From positions 86,665 through 130,835 of the forward strand of contig DKIV01000046.1 of the NCBI GenBank assembly GCA_002454425.1: DNA of 44,171 nt, in the 5' to 3' direction. How positions within the stretch are numbered: the first letter of the stretch is position 1; every line of letters begins with the position of its first letter. Below are positions 26,402 to 33,483 of this stretch, one piece after another. The notes under the pieces were generated by a model. It made no database searches. It was not told the DNA's origin and worked only from the letters and a program-made list of their open reading frames with translations. The stretch is from Sphingobacteriaceae bacterium UBA6709 (lineage in GTDB: Bacteria; Bacteroidota; Bacteroidia; Sphingobacteriales; Sphingobacteriaceae). A program made the translations under genes and the position numbers.

Positions 26402-26799
26402 TGATGAAACTATTAAAGCATCAGGGACTAACCATAACATGGGCGTTACTGGTGCTTTATTTATGCAATATGCATATGGATCAGCATGAAGGCGCCTCAT
26501 TTTTTGAAGGCTTTGACAAGCTGGTTCACACCGGTTTTTTCTTCGTGCTGAGTACATTGATGTTCTTCGGTTGTCAAAGGCAGGGAATAACCGGGAAAAA
26601 GCCATACGTGGTAATCGTTCCTGTGATGCTATTATCCATCTCTTTCGGTGGCATTATAGAATTGATACAATGGAAAATATTTACCTATCGCTCGGCAGAT
26701 TGGTGGGATTTTTTCTGTGACGCGCTGGGGGTATGCATGGCAATATTCTGCTATCTGATGTTCTACTGCTGGGGTGTTCCCGCAAAGCAAAGGCAATAG
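26401..26799 (+). CDS. VanZ-like family membrane protein
   Basis: A 132-residue inner-membrane protein with about four predicted membrane segments (ITWALLVLYLCNM, LVHTGFFFVLSTLMFFG, YVVIVPVMLLSISFGGIIELIQ, FFCDALGVCMAIFCYLMFY). The family pattern includes FDKLVHTGFF and the polar FGGIIELIQW and SADWWDFFCDALG segments. The start is ATG 26401 (or 26404), overlapping the gcvH stop by one base. The biochemical role of stand-alone VanZ proteins is poorly known; the founding member gives low-level teicoplanin resistance. Placement after gcvH is a pattern I have come to expect in Bacteroidetes, without a known functional reason. Confidence 0.8.
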   Translation: MMKLLKHQGLTITWALLVLYLCNMHMDQHEGASFFEGFDKLVHTGFFFVLSTLMFFGCQRQGITGKKPYVVIVPVMLLSISFGGIIELIQWKIFTYRSADWWDFFCDALGVCMAIFCYLMFYCWGVPAKQRQ

Positions 26800-26831
26800 T
26801 TTTTATATAATAGCGATTGACGATCCCTGTG

Positions 26832-26981
26832 ATGAAGAGAGGTTATGTGTTAGTATTGTTTTTTGTGGCATTGACAATGTCGTCCTGCGGTATTTTCAGG
26901 AAGAAGTGTAACTGCCCTCATTTCTCAAGGAATACTCCTACAGGATTCATTGAAGGGCGCGCGATGGCGCTGTTACGATAG
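26832..26981 (+). CDS. Small lipoprotein (49 aa)
   Basis: ATG 26832 to TAG 26981 encodes 49 residues. The N-terminus is a lipoprotein signal peptide, MKRGYVLVLFFVALTMSSC, with lipobox cysteine C19. It is followed by GIFRKKCNCPHF, a short cysteine-containing basic segment that I associate with tiny Bacteroidetes lipoproteins, and a short tail ending MALLR. It lies 32 bp after the VanZ-like gene on the same strand. No function is known. The complete lipobox, sensible spacing and clear frame make it a good candidate despite its size. Confidence 0.65.
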   Translation: MKRGYVLVLFFVALTMSSCGIFRKKCNCPHFSRNTPTGFIEGRAMALLR

Positions 26982-27007
26982 CTACCAGAGTGTCAGCTTC
27001 GTGAAAA

Positions 27008-27030
27008 TTATTTGGAATTGTTTCAAATAA
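27008..27030. promoter_or_regulatory. Near-perfect palindrome overlapping the feoA promoter, probable operator
   Basis: Arms TTATTTGGAA (27008-27017) and TTTCAAATAA (27021-27030) are reverse complements except for one base, around a TTG centre. The site covers the -33 box and most of the spacer, where a bound repressor would block RNA polymerase. The gene context suggests an iron-responsive regulator (Fur or DtxR type), which is inference. Confidence 0.6.
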
Positions 27031-27041
27031 CTATACATTTG
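27011..27041 (+). promoter_or_regulatory. Bacteroidetes-type promoter of feoAB
   Basis: TTTG (27011-27014), a 19-nt spacer and TACATTTG (27034-27041) match the consensus exactly. Transcription near 27048 leaves a leader of about 10 nt before the feoA ATG at 27057. Confidence 0.75.
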
Positions 27042-27056
27042 TGAAGGTTAAAAAAT

Positions 27057-27275
27057 ATGAAGCTTTCACAACTACGTCCGGGAGAAATAGGTATCATCAA
27101 AGAGTTTACCGACCTTGAAATGTCGGTAAAGCTAATGGAAATGGGGTGTTTGCCTGGTGAACCTGTTATTGTTGAGCGTTATGCTCCACTTGGTGATCCC
27201 ATGGCAATTACAGTAGCCGGCTATCAGTTAAGCCTGCGTATGCAGGAGGCTTCAACGATAATTCTCCAAAGGTGA
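27057..27275 (+). CDS. feoA: Ferrous iron transport protein A (FeoA)
   Basis: A 72-residue SH3-like cytoplasmic protein that partners FeoB in Fe(II) uptake. Family features are the opening LSQLRPGEIGIIKEF, LMEMGCLPGEPVIVERYAPLGDPMAITV in the middle, and GYQLSLRMQEASTIIL at the end. It is the first gene behind the promoter at 27011-27041 and is 4 bp from feoB. In many Bacteroidetes FeoA and FeoB are fused; here they are separate. Confidence 0.95.
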   Translation: MKLSQLRPGEIGIIKEFTDLEMSVKLMEMGCLPGEPVIVERYAPLGDPMAITVAGYQLSLRMQEASTIILQR

Positions 27276-27279
27276 TAAT

Positions 27280-29391
27280 GTGAAGGGACTTCTCAAAGTT
27301 GCGCTTGTAGGAAATCCGAATACAGGCAAATCTACTCTATTTAATGTTCTTACTGGTTTAAATCAGAAAGTTGGAAACTTTCCGGGTGTTACTGTAGATA
27401 AGAAAACCGGAAGATGTAAACTTCCTGACGGTCGTGAAGGTCACATCATTGATCTGCCGGGAACTTACAGTTTATATCCGAAGAGTAAGGATGAATCAAT
27501 AGTTCTGGAAGTGTTGGCTGACCGCAAGAATCAGGATCATCCTGATTTGGTTGTGATCGTTGCCGACGCCTCAAATCTCAAAAGAAACTTGTTATTATAC
27601 ACGCAGGTGGCGGATATGAAAATACCCGTTATTATTGCGTTGAATATGATGGATGCCGCTGATAAGGCGGGCTATATTATTAACCCCGATAGATTGTCAA
27701 CTTTATTGGGGGTGCAGGTCGTGCCTATTTCAGCGCGGAATGTGGAGAATATTGATAAGCTAAAAGAGGCTATTTGCTTTGCTCCTACCTTGGCGATACA
27801 ATCTCCCACAATTAATATTGAAGGCTTAGCTCCTGAGTTAATCTCTGCGATAAAAGAAGAGTTGGCCATTGCTCATCCTTATACGGCTTTGCAGATGGCG
27901 CATCAGCACGAGAATATGTCTTTCCTTAGTAAGGAGGAGAGTGATCTCGTAGAGACGTTGGAGCAGAAACATAGCTTTCACTCGCAGGAGGCTCAGGCCA
28001 GGGAGACGATTGCTCGCTACGCTTTTATTAACGAAGTGCTTGCGGGATCAATGATCAGGAAGAGCAGCATCAAAAGGAATAGTCTTAGCAACAAGATCGA
28101 TGAAATTCTTACGCATAAGGTGTGGGGATTCTTGATCTTCTTTATGCTGTTGTTGTTGATTTTTCAGGCGATTTTCAGTTGGTCAGAATATCCGATGTCA
28201 CTGATTGAGTCGCTGTTTATCTGGCTGACAGAAAGCGCGCATAATTTGCTCCCCGCCGGAGTGCTGACCGATCTGTTGACTGACGGAGTTCTTGCTGGTC
28301 TGAGTGGCGTGCTTGTCTTTATTCCTCAGATAGCTATTCTGTTCGCGTTTATATCTATTCTCGAGGATACCGGTTATATGGCCAGAATTACCTTTATGAT
28401 GGATAAGATCATGAGGCGATTTGGACTGAATGGCAAGTCGGTAGTTCCTATGATCGGTAGTTTGGCTTGCGCTGTGCCCTCGATTATGAGTACTCGTAAT
28501 ATCGAGAACTGGAAAGAAAGGATGATCACCATTATGGTAACTCCTTTGGTTAGTTGCTCCGCGCGTCTGCCAATTTACACCGTGCTCATATCGTTAGTGG
28601 TGCCAGACAAGATGATTGGATTTATGAACCTTCAGGGACTGGTTCTGATGGGCTTATATGTGCTTAGCATTGTGAGCGCTATTCTCGTTGCCTGGGTAAT
28701 GAAATTCATACTGAAGACTCGTGAGAAGGGATATTTCATTATGGAATTGCCAGACTATAAGATTCCTCGTTGGTCGAATGTGTTTTTGACCATGTATGAG
28801 AAGGTTAAGACCTTTGTAATTGAGGCCGGAAAGGTAATTATAGCTATATCGGTAATTTTATGGGTTCTTGCGAGCTATGCGCCGGCAGGGGTACATGATC
28901 GTATTAATAGCAAGTATGAGAAGCTTGAGGCGCAAGCTGGAGTAAATAAAGCGGAGTTGGAATTACAGCATTCTTCAGAGATGCTTGAGAGCTCGTACGC
29001 CGGTCGTATCGGTAAAGCCATTGAGCCTGTGATTAAGCCTTTGGGATACGATTGGAAGATAGGCATCGCGCTGATAACATCCTTCGCCGCCCGCGAGGTG
29101 TTTGTAGGCACCATGGCCACTATTTATAGCGTTAACAACGACGAGGCACATATATCTTCAGTAACAGATAAAATGCGTCAGGCTCGTAATCCCGAGACGG
29201 GAGCTCCGGTATTTACCCTGGCGTCGTCATTTTCGTTGATGATATTCTATGCTTTTGCTATGCAATGCATGAGTACGCTGGCCATTGTGTATAGGGAAAC
29301 CAAAGGCTGGAAATGGCCTTTAATACAATTTACTTATATGACCGCACTGGCTTACGTTGCCAGTTTAATAGTTTACACGATCCTTAAATAG
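27280..29391 (+). CDS. feoB: Ferrous iron transport protein B (FeoB)
   Basis: Inner-membrane Fe(II) transporter with an N-terminal G-protein domain, 703 residues. I take GTG 27280 as the start (reads MKGLLKVALVGNPNTGKST); it follows the feoA stop by 4 bp. G1 is GNPNTGKST (11-19), switch I is in GNFPGVTVDKKTG, G3 is DLPG (58-61) and G4 is NMMD (122-125). The membrane part has the two gate motifs, around CAVPSIMSTR and VSCSARLPIYTVL, and the final segment FAREVFVGTMATIY-like (here FAAREVFVGTMATIYSV). Architecture and length are complete. Probable iron control through the palindrome in the promoter is inferred. Confidence 0.97.
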   Translation: MKGLLKVALVGNPNTGKSTLFNVLTGLNQKVGNFPGVTVDKKTGRCKLPDGREGHIIDLPGTYSLYPKSKDESIVLEVLADRKNQDHPDLVVIVADASNLKRNLLLYTQVADMKIPVIIALNMMDAADKAGYIINPDRLSTLLGVQVVPISARNVENIDKLKEAICFAPTLAIQSPTINIEGLAPELISAIKEELAIAHPYTALQMAHQHENMSFLSKEESDLVETLEQKHSFHSQEAQARETIARYAFINEVLAGSMIRKSSIKRNSLSNKIDEILTHKVWGFLIFFMLLLLIFQAIFSWSEYPMSLIESLFIWLTESAHNLLPAGVLTDLLTDGVLAGLSGVLVFIPQIAILFAFISILEDTGYMARITFMMDKIMRRFGLNGKSVVPMIGSLACAVPSIMSTRNIENWKERMITIMVTPLVSCSARLPIYTVLISLVVPDKMIGFMNLQGLVLMGLYVLSIVSAILVAWVMKFILKTREKGYFIMELPDYKIPRWSNVFLTMYEKVKTFVIEAGKVIIAISVILWVLASYAPAGVHDRINSKYEKLEAQAGVNKAELELQHSSEMLESSYAGRIGKAIEPVIKPLGYDWKIGIALITSFAAREVFVGTMATIYSVNNDEAHISSVTDKMRQARNPETGAPVFTLASSFSLMIFYAFAMQCMSTLAIVYRETKGWKWPLIQFTYMTALAYVASLIVYTILK

Positions 29392-29399
29392 CGGAGGGT

Positions 29400-30008
29400 T
29401 TGGATAAGGTTAAGATTTTAGCGAGATATATGCCGGAAGAAGCCGCCCCAATTATCGGGCGGTGGATAGATCATTTCAAATGTGATTTTAAGATTAGTCG
29501 CGGTCGTACTACCAAGTTTGGCGATTACCGCGCGCCGCATAACGGAAGCCATCATCGGATATCCGTTAATTATAACCTTAACCCGTACGCATTCCTGCTA
29601 ACTACTGTTCATGAGTTCGCGCATCTGCTCACCTGGGAAGAGCATAAGCATCGTGTGAAGCCACATGGGCAGGAATGGAAGGGTAACTTCCGAAAGATGA
29701 TGCAACCTTTTCTAAACAGCTCGATGTTCCCTGCTGAGTTGCATCAGGTAATCTCAGAGTATTTGCTCAACCCCGCGGCATCAAGCTGTTCCGACCCTTC
29801 TTTATTCCGATCTTTGATGAAGTACAATCCTGACCGAGGTTTGAGCACTGTGGAAGATCTACCCATGAACAGCTGCTTTCGTATGACTGATGGACGGGTT
29901 TTCAGAAAGGAGGCACTTAGGCGTAAGCGGTATCTCTGTACACAGCTGTCTGATGGCAAGTCTTATCTTTTTAATCCGCTTGCTGAAGTTTTCCCCTTAG
30001 CTGACTAA
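29400..30008 (+). CDS. SprT-like domain protein (putative zinc metalloprotease)
   Basis: A 202-residue protein with the SprT-like zinc motif HEFAH at 71-75 and a third histidine in VKPHGQEW (H89). The N-terminus reads MDKVKILARYMPEEAA from TTG 29400, 8 bp after the feoB stop. An internal ATG at 29430 would remove the conserved beginning, so I prefer TTG. The central part includes FGDYRAPHNGSHHRISVNYNLNPYAFLLTTV, which resembles SprT-like proteins of Pedobacter-type genomes, and the C-terminal NPAASSCSDPSLFR and YLFNPLAEVFPL. SprT/Spartan relatives in other organisms process DNA-protein crosslinks, but no such role is shown for this subgroup. Its last 4 bases overlap the convergent lipoprotein gene. 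Confidence 0.85.
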   Translation: MDKVKILARYMPEEAAPIIGRWIDHFKCDFKISRGRTTKFGDYRAPHNGSHHRISVNYNLNPYAFLLTTVHEFAHLLTWEEHKHRVKPHGQEWKGNFRKMMQPFLNSSMFPAELHQVISEYLLNPAASSCSDPSLFRSLMKYNPDRGLSTVEDLPMNSCFRMTDGRVFRKEALRRKRYLCTQLSDGKSYLFNPLAEVFPLAD

Positions 30009-30796
30009 TCGTGCTTTTCTTTACCTGAGAGATAGATCATCTCCTGATTGTCGGTGATGAGATAGTTAAGCTCAAGCCTTGTTCCTGCGTATTGAATAGG
30101 ATTTTCTCGTAACTCCTGAATGAGATCATCTTTTTTATTGATTTTTAGTACGGCCCGAAACGCGTCAATTTCATTCCTTCCCAGAATCAGAAATGAAACA
30201 TTGGCAGCTGCCGCAATTCGCTCAAAACCCAGGTTGAATTTTCCCCTCTGCCGGATAGCGTCTTCAAGTGCCTGAAGATCCTTGAACTGATCGAGGCGTT
30301 GCGGCCTTATTCTTTTTAGTAAATTATGAAGCGAGTAACCATTGCTGTTCATGGGAAGACTCTCAGCACATATCATCTTATTATTCTTGAAAAATAGCCG
30401 TTTCTGTGTTAACATTTGTTCGCTTCCCTGCATCCTGGTCACTTCCGAATATAGAATAAGCTTGCCCTTCTCCAGAAAGTATTTTTTCTCTGAGAAACTT
30501 TTATTACGATCAGTTATATGCTCCACATATAATAAAGGTTTACCCTTGTAGGTATACCTGTTTACGTAAAAAGAACGTTCGTGCTGTTGGAATACCAGGC
30601 TGCTTGCTTTGTTAATAAAGGGCAACATGTTCTCAATTGAATCTGCAAGATGTAGAATACGTGTTTGTTCTTTTGCAATATCCTGCTTTTCCTCAAAAGA
30701 ACCCTCGGTATTTTTACTTGCTTTATCTGTACAACCCGACATTGTCCATGCGAGGCAAACGTAAAATAGAATCTCCCAAAATCCTGCAGTTCTCAT
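30005..30796 (-). CDS. Lipoprotein of unknown function
   Basis: A 263-residue protein with a lipoprotein signal peptide ending TMSGC (C22), then a charged linker rich in Lys and Glu. The mature part alternates short beta-like stretches (FYVNRYTYKGKPLLYVEHIT, KKYFLEKGKLILYSEVTR, KRLFFKNNKMICAESL) with a helical middle (LLKRIRPQRLDQFKDLQALEDAIRQ) and closes with a basic tail. I recognise no family. It stands alone on the minus strand and overlaps the SprT-like gene tail-to-tail by 4 bp. Nothing in context suggests a role beyond an envelope location. Confidence 0.75.
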   Translation of the reverse strand: MRTAGFWEILFYVCLAWTMSGCTDKASKNTEGSFEEKQDIAKEQTRILHLADSIENMLPFINKASSLVFQQHERSFYVNRYTYKGKPLLYVEHITDRNKSFSEKKYFLEKGKLILYSEVTRMQGSEQMLTQKRLFFKNNKMICAESLPMNSNGYSLHNLLKRIRPQRLDQFKDLQALEDAIRQRGKFNLGFERIAAAANVSFLILGRNEIDAFRAVLKINKKDDLIQELRENPIQYAGTRLELNYLITDNQEMIYLSGKEKHD

Positions 30797-31130
30797 TATC
30801 GTTCTATCTTAAGATAAGTGTGTGTATAATATTCTATTGAAATCTATGCCAAAATTGAAAATCGCTTGTTGGTGGCTGGCGATACCTGTTTTTGTACAGT
30901 CTGACACCTATAGCTGTATTATATTGTGGCCGTTTTTCGGAAGGTATGAAAGGGCAGCATATGTACGTTTATGATATGCTTGCCCGGTAGTACAGATATT
31001 GAAATTGATGGCAGCATGGCTTTTTACATGCATTTAAATGTAATTTTATACGGATAACTCGTATCTTTTGCGATTGATAAGTTTCCAACAGCTAATGAAT
31101 CTTTGTAAGTTTGGAAAGCATTTAAACATC
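30797..31130. other. Divergent intergenic region
   Basis: No gene is seen between the unknown lipoprotein (minus) and the DUF4198-like gene (plus). TAAGTTTG (31106-31113) is a good -7 element 17 nt before the plus-strand ATG, but the -33 position reads TTCC. An open frame upstream of ATG 31131 (from a TTG at 31068) lacks protein-like character. Confidence 0.4.
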
Positions 31131-31925
31131 ATGAAGTACATTTATTCTCTGCTTATAGTTTTGTTGAGCGCGACAACAGGCTTTGCTCAAAGTTATTTTC
31201 TGGATTCTCCGACCTATTTTTATGAAAAGGGTGGCGCCGTAAGTTTCAGGGTTGTGTCAGGGCGAGGCTTCGATACCAGTAATGTAAGGATCATCACCCC
31301 TGCTCAGCTTAATGCTGCAGCGTTGTATGCCAGCAGCAAGCCTCAGGATGTGCTGGCAGCCAATAAAGAAGCCAAAGCTTTCGATATCAAAAGCGATAAT
31401 TCGGGAGTCATGCTTATGTCGGCAGGTCGCGAGCTGAACATAGATAACATCGAGCGGGAGGAAGTCATGCGTCAGTTGTCAGACGAAGGGTTTTCGGATT
31501 TGGCCAGCAAAGCTGATGATAAGGAGGAGTTGAATCTCAAGAATGTTTTCTGCATGAAAAGCCTTGTGATGGTCGGCAAGCCCGGTGGTGGTGTTTATTC
31601 TGAAGTAGTAGGGCAGGAGCTTGAATTGGTACCACAACAGAATCCCTACAAACTAAAGTACGGCGAAGATGTTACAGTACAGGTGCTTTTCAAGGGGAAG
31701 CCTCTACCAAAAGCGAAGCTTGAGATCTATGTACGCACGATCAATGGTAGCGTTTTGCCATCGGAAACTTCGACAGACAATGATGGTAAGGCATACTTAA
31801 AGCTGAATCGCGCGGGAGACTGGATGCTTAAGGTCGTAAACTTTGAGCACCTTGAAAATGCTGATAATAAAGGTCCCGATTATGAGCGCTGGCTATCAAC
31901 GCTAACTTTCGGGTTTAAACAATAA
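31131..31925 (+). CDS. DUF4198-like exported protein
   Basis: From ATG 31131 the product is 264 residues with a signal peptide (MKYIYSLLIVLLSATTGFAQ). The mature protein starts SYFLDSPTYFYEKGGAVSFRVVSG. The C-terminal half holds a carboxypeptidase-regulatory-like beta fold: GEDVTVQVLFKGKPLPKAKLEIYVR, DNDGKAYLKLNRAGDWMLKVV and a closing YERWLSTLTFGFK. This pattern fits the DUF4198 family of periplasmic proteins, which often occur near metal or TonB-dependent uptake systems; here the neighbour is an OmpA-like lipoprotein gene 17 bp downstream. Function is not known. Confidence 0.7.
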   Translation: MKYIYSLLIVLLSATTGFAQSYFLDSPTYFYEKGGAVSFRVVSGRGFDTSNVRIITPAQLNAAALYASSKPQDVLAANKEAKAFDIKSDNSGVMLMSAGRELNIDNIEREEVMRQLSDEGFSDLASKADDKEELNLKNVFCMKSLVMVGKPGGGVYSEVVGQELELVPQQNPYKLKYGEDVTVQVLFKGKPLPKAKLEIYVRTINGSVLPSETSTDNDGKAYLKLNRAGDWMLKVVNFEHLENADNKGPDYERWLSTLTFGFKQ

Positions 31926-31942
31926 ACATAGAATAAAGAACG

Positions 31943-32476
31943 ATGATTATGAGAAAATGGAGTTACTTATTCCTCGTGGGAGGACTCGTAGTAATGGCAT
32001 CCTGTAAAAGCAGAAAGCCTGCATTTCAACCGGCAACGCCCGCGACCGCGCAAGCTGCCGAGGATAATTCGGTCTATGATGCTTATAGAAATAAGTTGCC
32101 CGATACCAAGGTTGAAAAGACTGATCAGGGTATAAAGGTAACATTTGACTCCGAAGTGTTATTTCCAACGAATTCCTCTTATCTATCTGATAAGGCAAAG
32201 ACAAGGCTAAAGGCATTAGCGTCACAGATAAAGACGCAGGGAAGCGTGCGTATTCAGGTCGATGGTCATACCGATAAAACGGGCACTCCTGAGTACAATC
32301 AGTGGCTTTCTGATAAGCGCGCGGTTTCAGTGAAGAATTTTCTTATTGGTGAAGATATTCCAGAAGGTGCAATTTCTACCAAGGGCTATGGTGATACCAA
32401 GCCTGTAGCGGAGAACTCAAGTCCAGAAGGTCGTGCTAAGAATCGCCGTGTAGAGCTTACAATATCAAAAGGATAG
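31943..32476 (+). CDS. OmpA-family peptidoglycan-associated lipoprotein
   Basis: A 177-residue lipoprotein: signal peptide ending VVMASC (C21, or C19 if the second ATG at 31949 is used), a Pro/Ala linker, then a full OmpA-like domain (about 68-177). The domain has VTFDSEVLFPTNSSYLSDKAKTRL, VDGHTDKTGTPEYNQWLSDKRA and GYGDTKPVAENSSPEGRAKNRRVELTI; the Asp and Arg of the HTDKTG and NRRVEL segments bind diaminopimelate in this family. It tethers the outer membrane to peptidoglycan. It probably forms a two-gene unit with the DUF4198-like gene and is followed by a long inverted repeat. Confidence 0.92.
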   Translation: MIMRKWSYLFLVGGLVVMASCKSRKPAFQPATPATAQAAEDNSVYDAYRNKLPDTKVEKTDQGIKVTFDSEVLFPTNSSYLSDKAKTRLKALASQIKTQGSVRIQVDGHTDKTGTPEYNQWLSDKRAVSVKNFLIGEDIPEGAISTKGYGDTKPVAENSSPEGRAKNRRVELTISKG

Positions 32477-32534
32477 CAGAATGATGTTGACGACTTGCAT
32501 GTCGCTGATCATTTAGATGTATCATCTTTTATGT

Positions 32535-32587
32535 GAGAAGAGGGTTTAAATGCCGGGCGGTCAGCCTGGCGTTTAAACCCTCTTCTC
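32535..32587. terminator. Long inverted repeat between convergent genes, likely bidirectional terminator
   Basis: A 24-bp stem (32535-32558 with 32564-32587; two G-U positions) with a 5-nt GGTCA loop begins GAGAAGAGGG and ends CCCTCTTCTC. There is no T-run on either side, so it may act as a stable mRNA 3' end rather than a classical terminator. It separates ompA-like (plus) from the lytic transglycosylase (minus). Confidence 0.6.
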
Positions 32588-32637
32588 TTATGGCCCCTGC
32601 CTTATTTTTATCCTGGGGAAACAATACAGCTGCTGAA

Positions 32638-33390
32638 TTAAGACCCTGGTTGCTGTGTTATTCCTCCGCTTTTTGCCGTCTCCTTAAGCGGGCTCTCATT
32701 TAGCGGACTCGAGAAAGACGGGTTGATTCTGAGTTGTTTATAGTTTTGCATGATATAGGCCGTAGCTATAAATGCTGGAACATAACTGCGTGTTTCAGGT
32801 GGCAGGAAATCTCTGATTTCCCAGAATGTTTTCTTTCCTCCCGACTTGTCCATTGCCCAACGAATATTATTGCGTCCACAATTGTAAGAGGCGATGGCCA
32901 GAAGCCAGTCATTATAAAGAAGGTAGGAGTCGAGGAGAAAGCTTGCAGCTGCGTTACAGGCCTTCTCAGCGTCCTTTCGATCATCCTGCCAATCGCTGAC
33001 TGTGAGTCCGTAAAGGCGTGCGGTGCCCGGCATAAACTGCCAAAGTCCCGCGGCTCCCACCGGAGATACCGCATTTGGGTTTAAGGATGATTCAATCACC
33101 GAGATGTACTTCATTTCTTCGGGCACATTTCGGTTTTTGAAAATGCGTTCGTAGATAGGGAAATAGTTTTGCGCGAGCCCCAGAACCCTGGAAAAGCGGC
33201 CCCGCTGCGTATTTAGATATTGATTGATAAACCTAACCGTAACATCATTATACGTAAGAGGAACTTTGGATTCCGCAGCCCTAAGGAGGAACGCGATATT
33301 AAGACTGTCAGGACCCGCGGCGCGTGCCGAGAATATTCCTGTGCTTGTTATGAAACAAAAAAGTGTTATTGCTACTCTGATCGACCTCAT
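32638..33390 (-). CDS. Lytic transglycosylase (SLT/MltD-like)
   Basis: A 250-residue envelope enzyme that cleaves peptidoglycan glycan strands to 1,6-anhydromuropeptides. I choose ATG 33390 (MRSIRVAITLFCFITSTGIFSARA, a signal peptide); an upstream ATG at 33429 adds 13 polar residues. The catalytic glutamate is E100 in YISVIESSLNPNAVSPVGAAG, followed by GLWQFMPGTARLYGL and, further on, LLAIASYNCGRNNIRWA and YVPAFIATAYIM, all typical of MltD/SLT domains. No LysM repeats are present, unlike full-length MltD. It lies 93 bp downstream of gatA on the same strand. Confidence 0.92.
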   Translation of the reverse strand: MRSIRVAITLFCFITSTGIFSARAAGPDSLNIAFLLRAAESKVPLTYNDVTVRFINQYLNTQRGRFSRVLGLAQNYFPIYERIFKNRNVPEEMKYISVIESSLNPNAVSPVGAAGLWQFMPGTARLYGLTVSDWQDDRKDAEKACNAAASFLLDSYLLYNDWLLAIASYNCGRNNIRWAMDKSGGKKTFWEIRDFLPPETRSYVPAFIATAYIMQNYKQLRINPSFSSPLNESPLKETAKSGGITQQPGS

Positions 33391-33483
33391 CCTTACTTTC
33401 TCTTTAACATGATTATTTGTTCGAAGCATCGTTACCCCGCTTATTTACTAACCGACACTTGCTCAGTATTTGCTTCAGCTATT

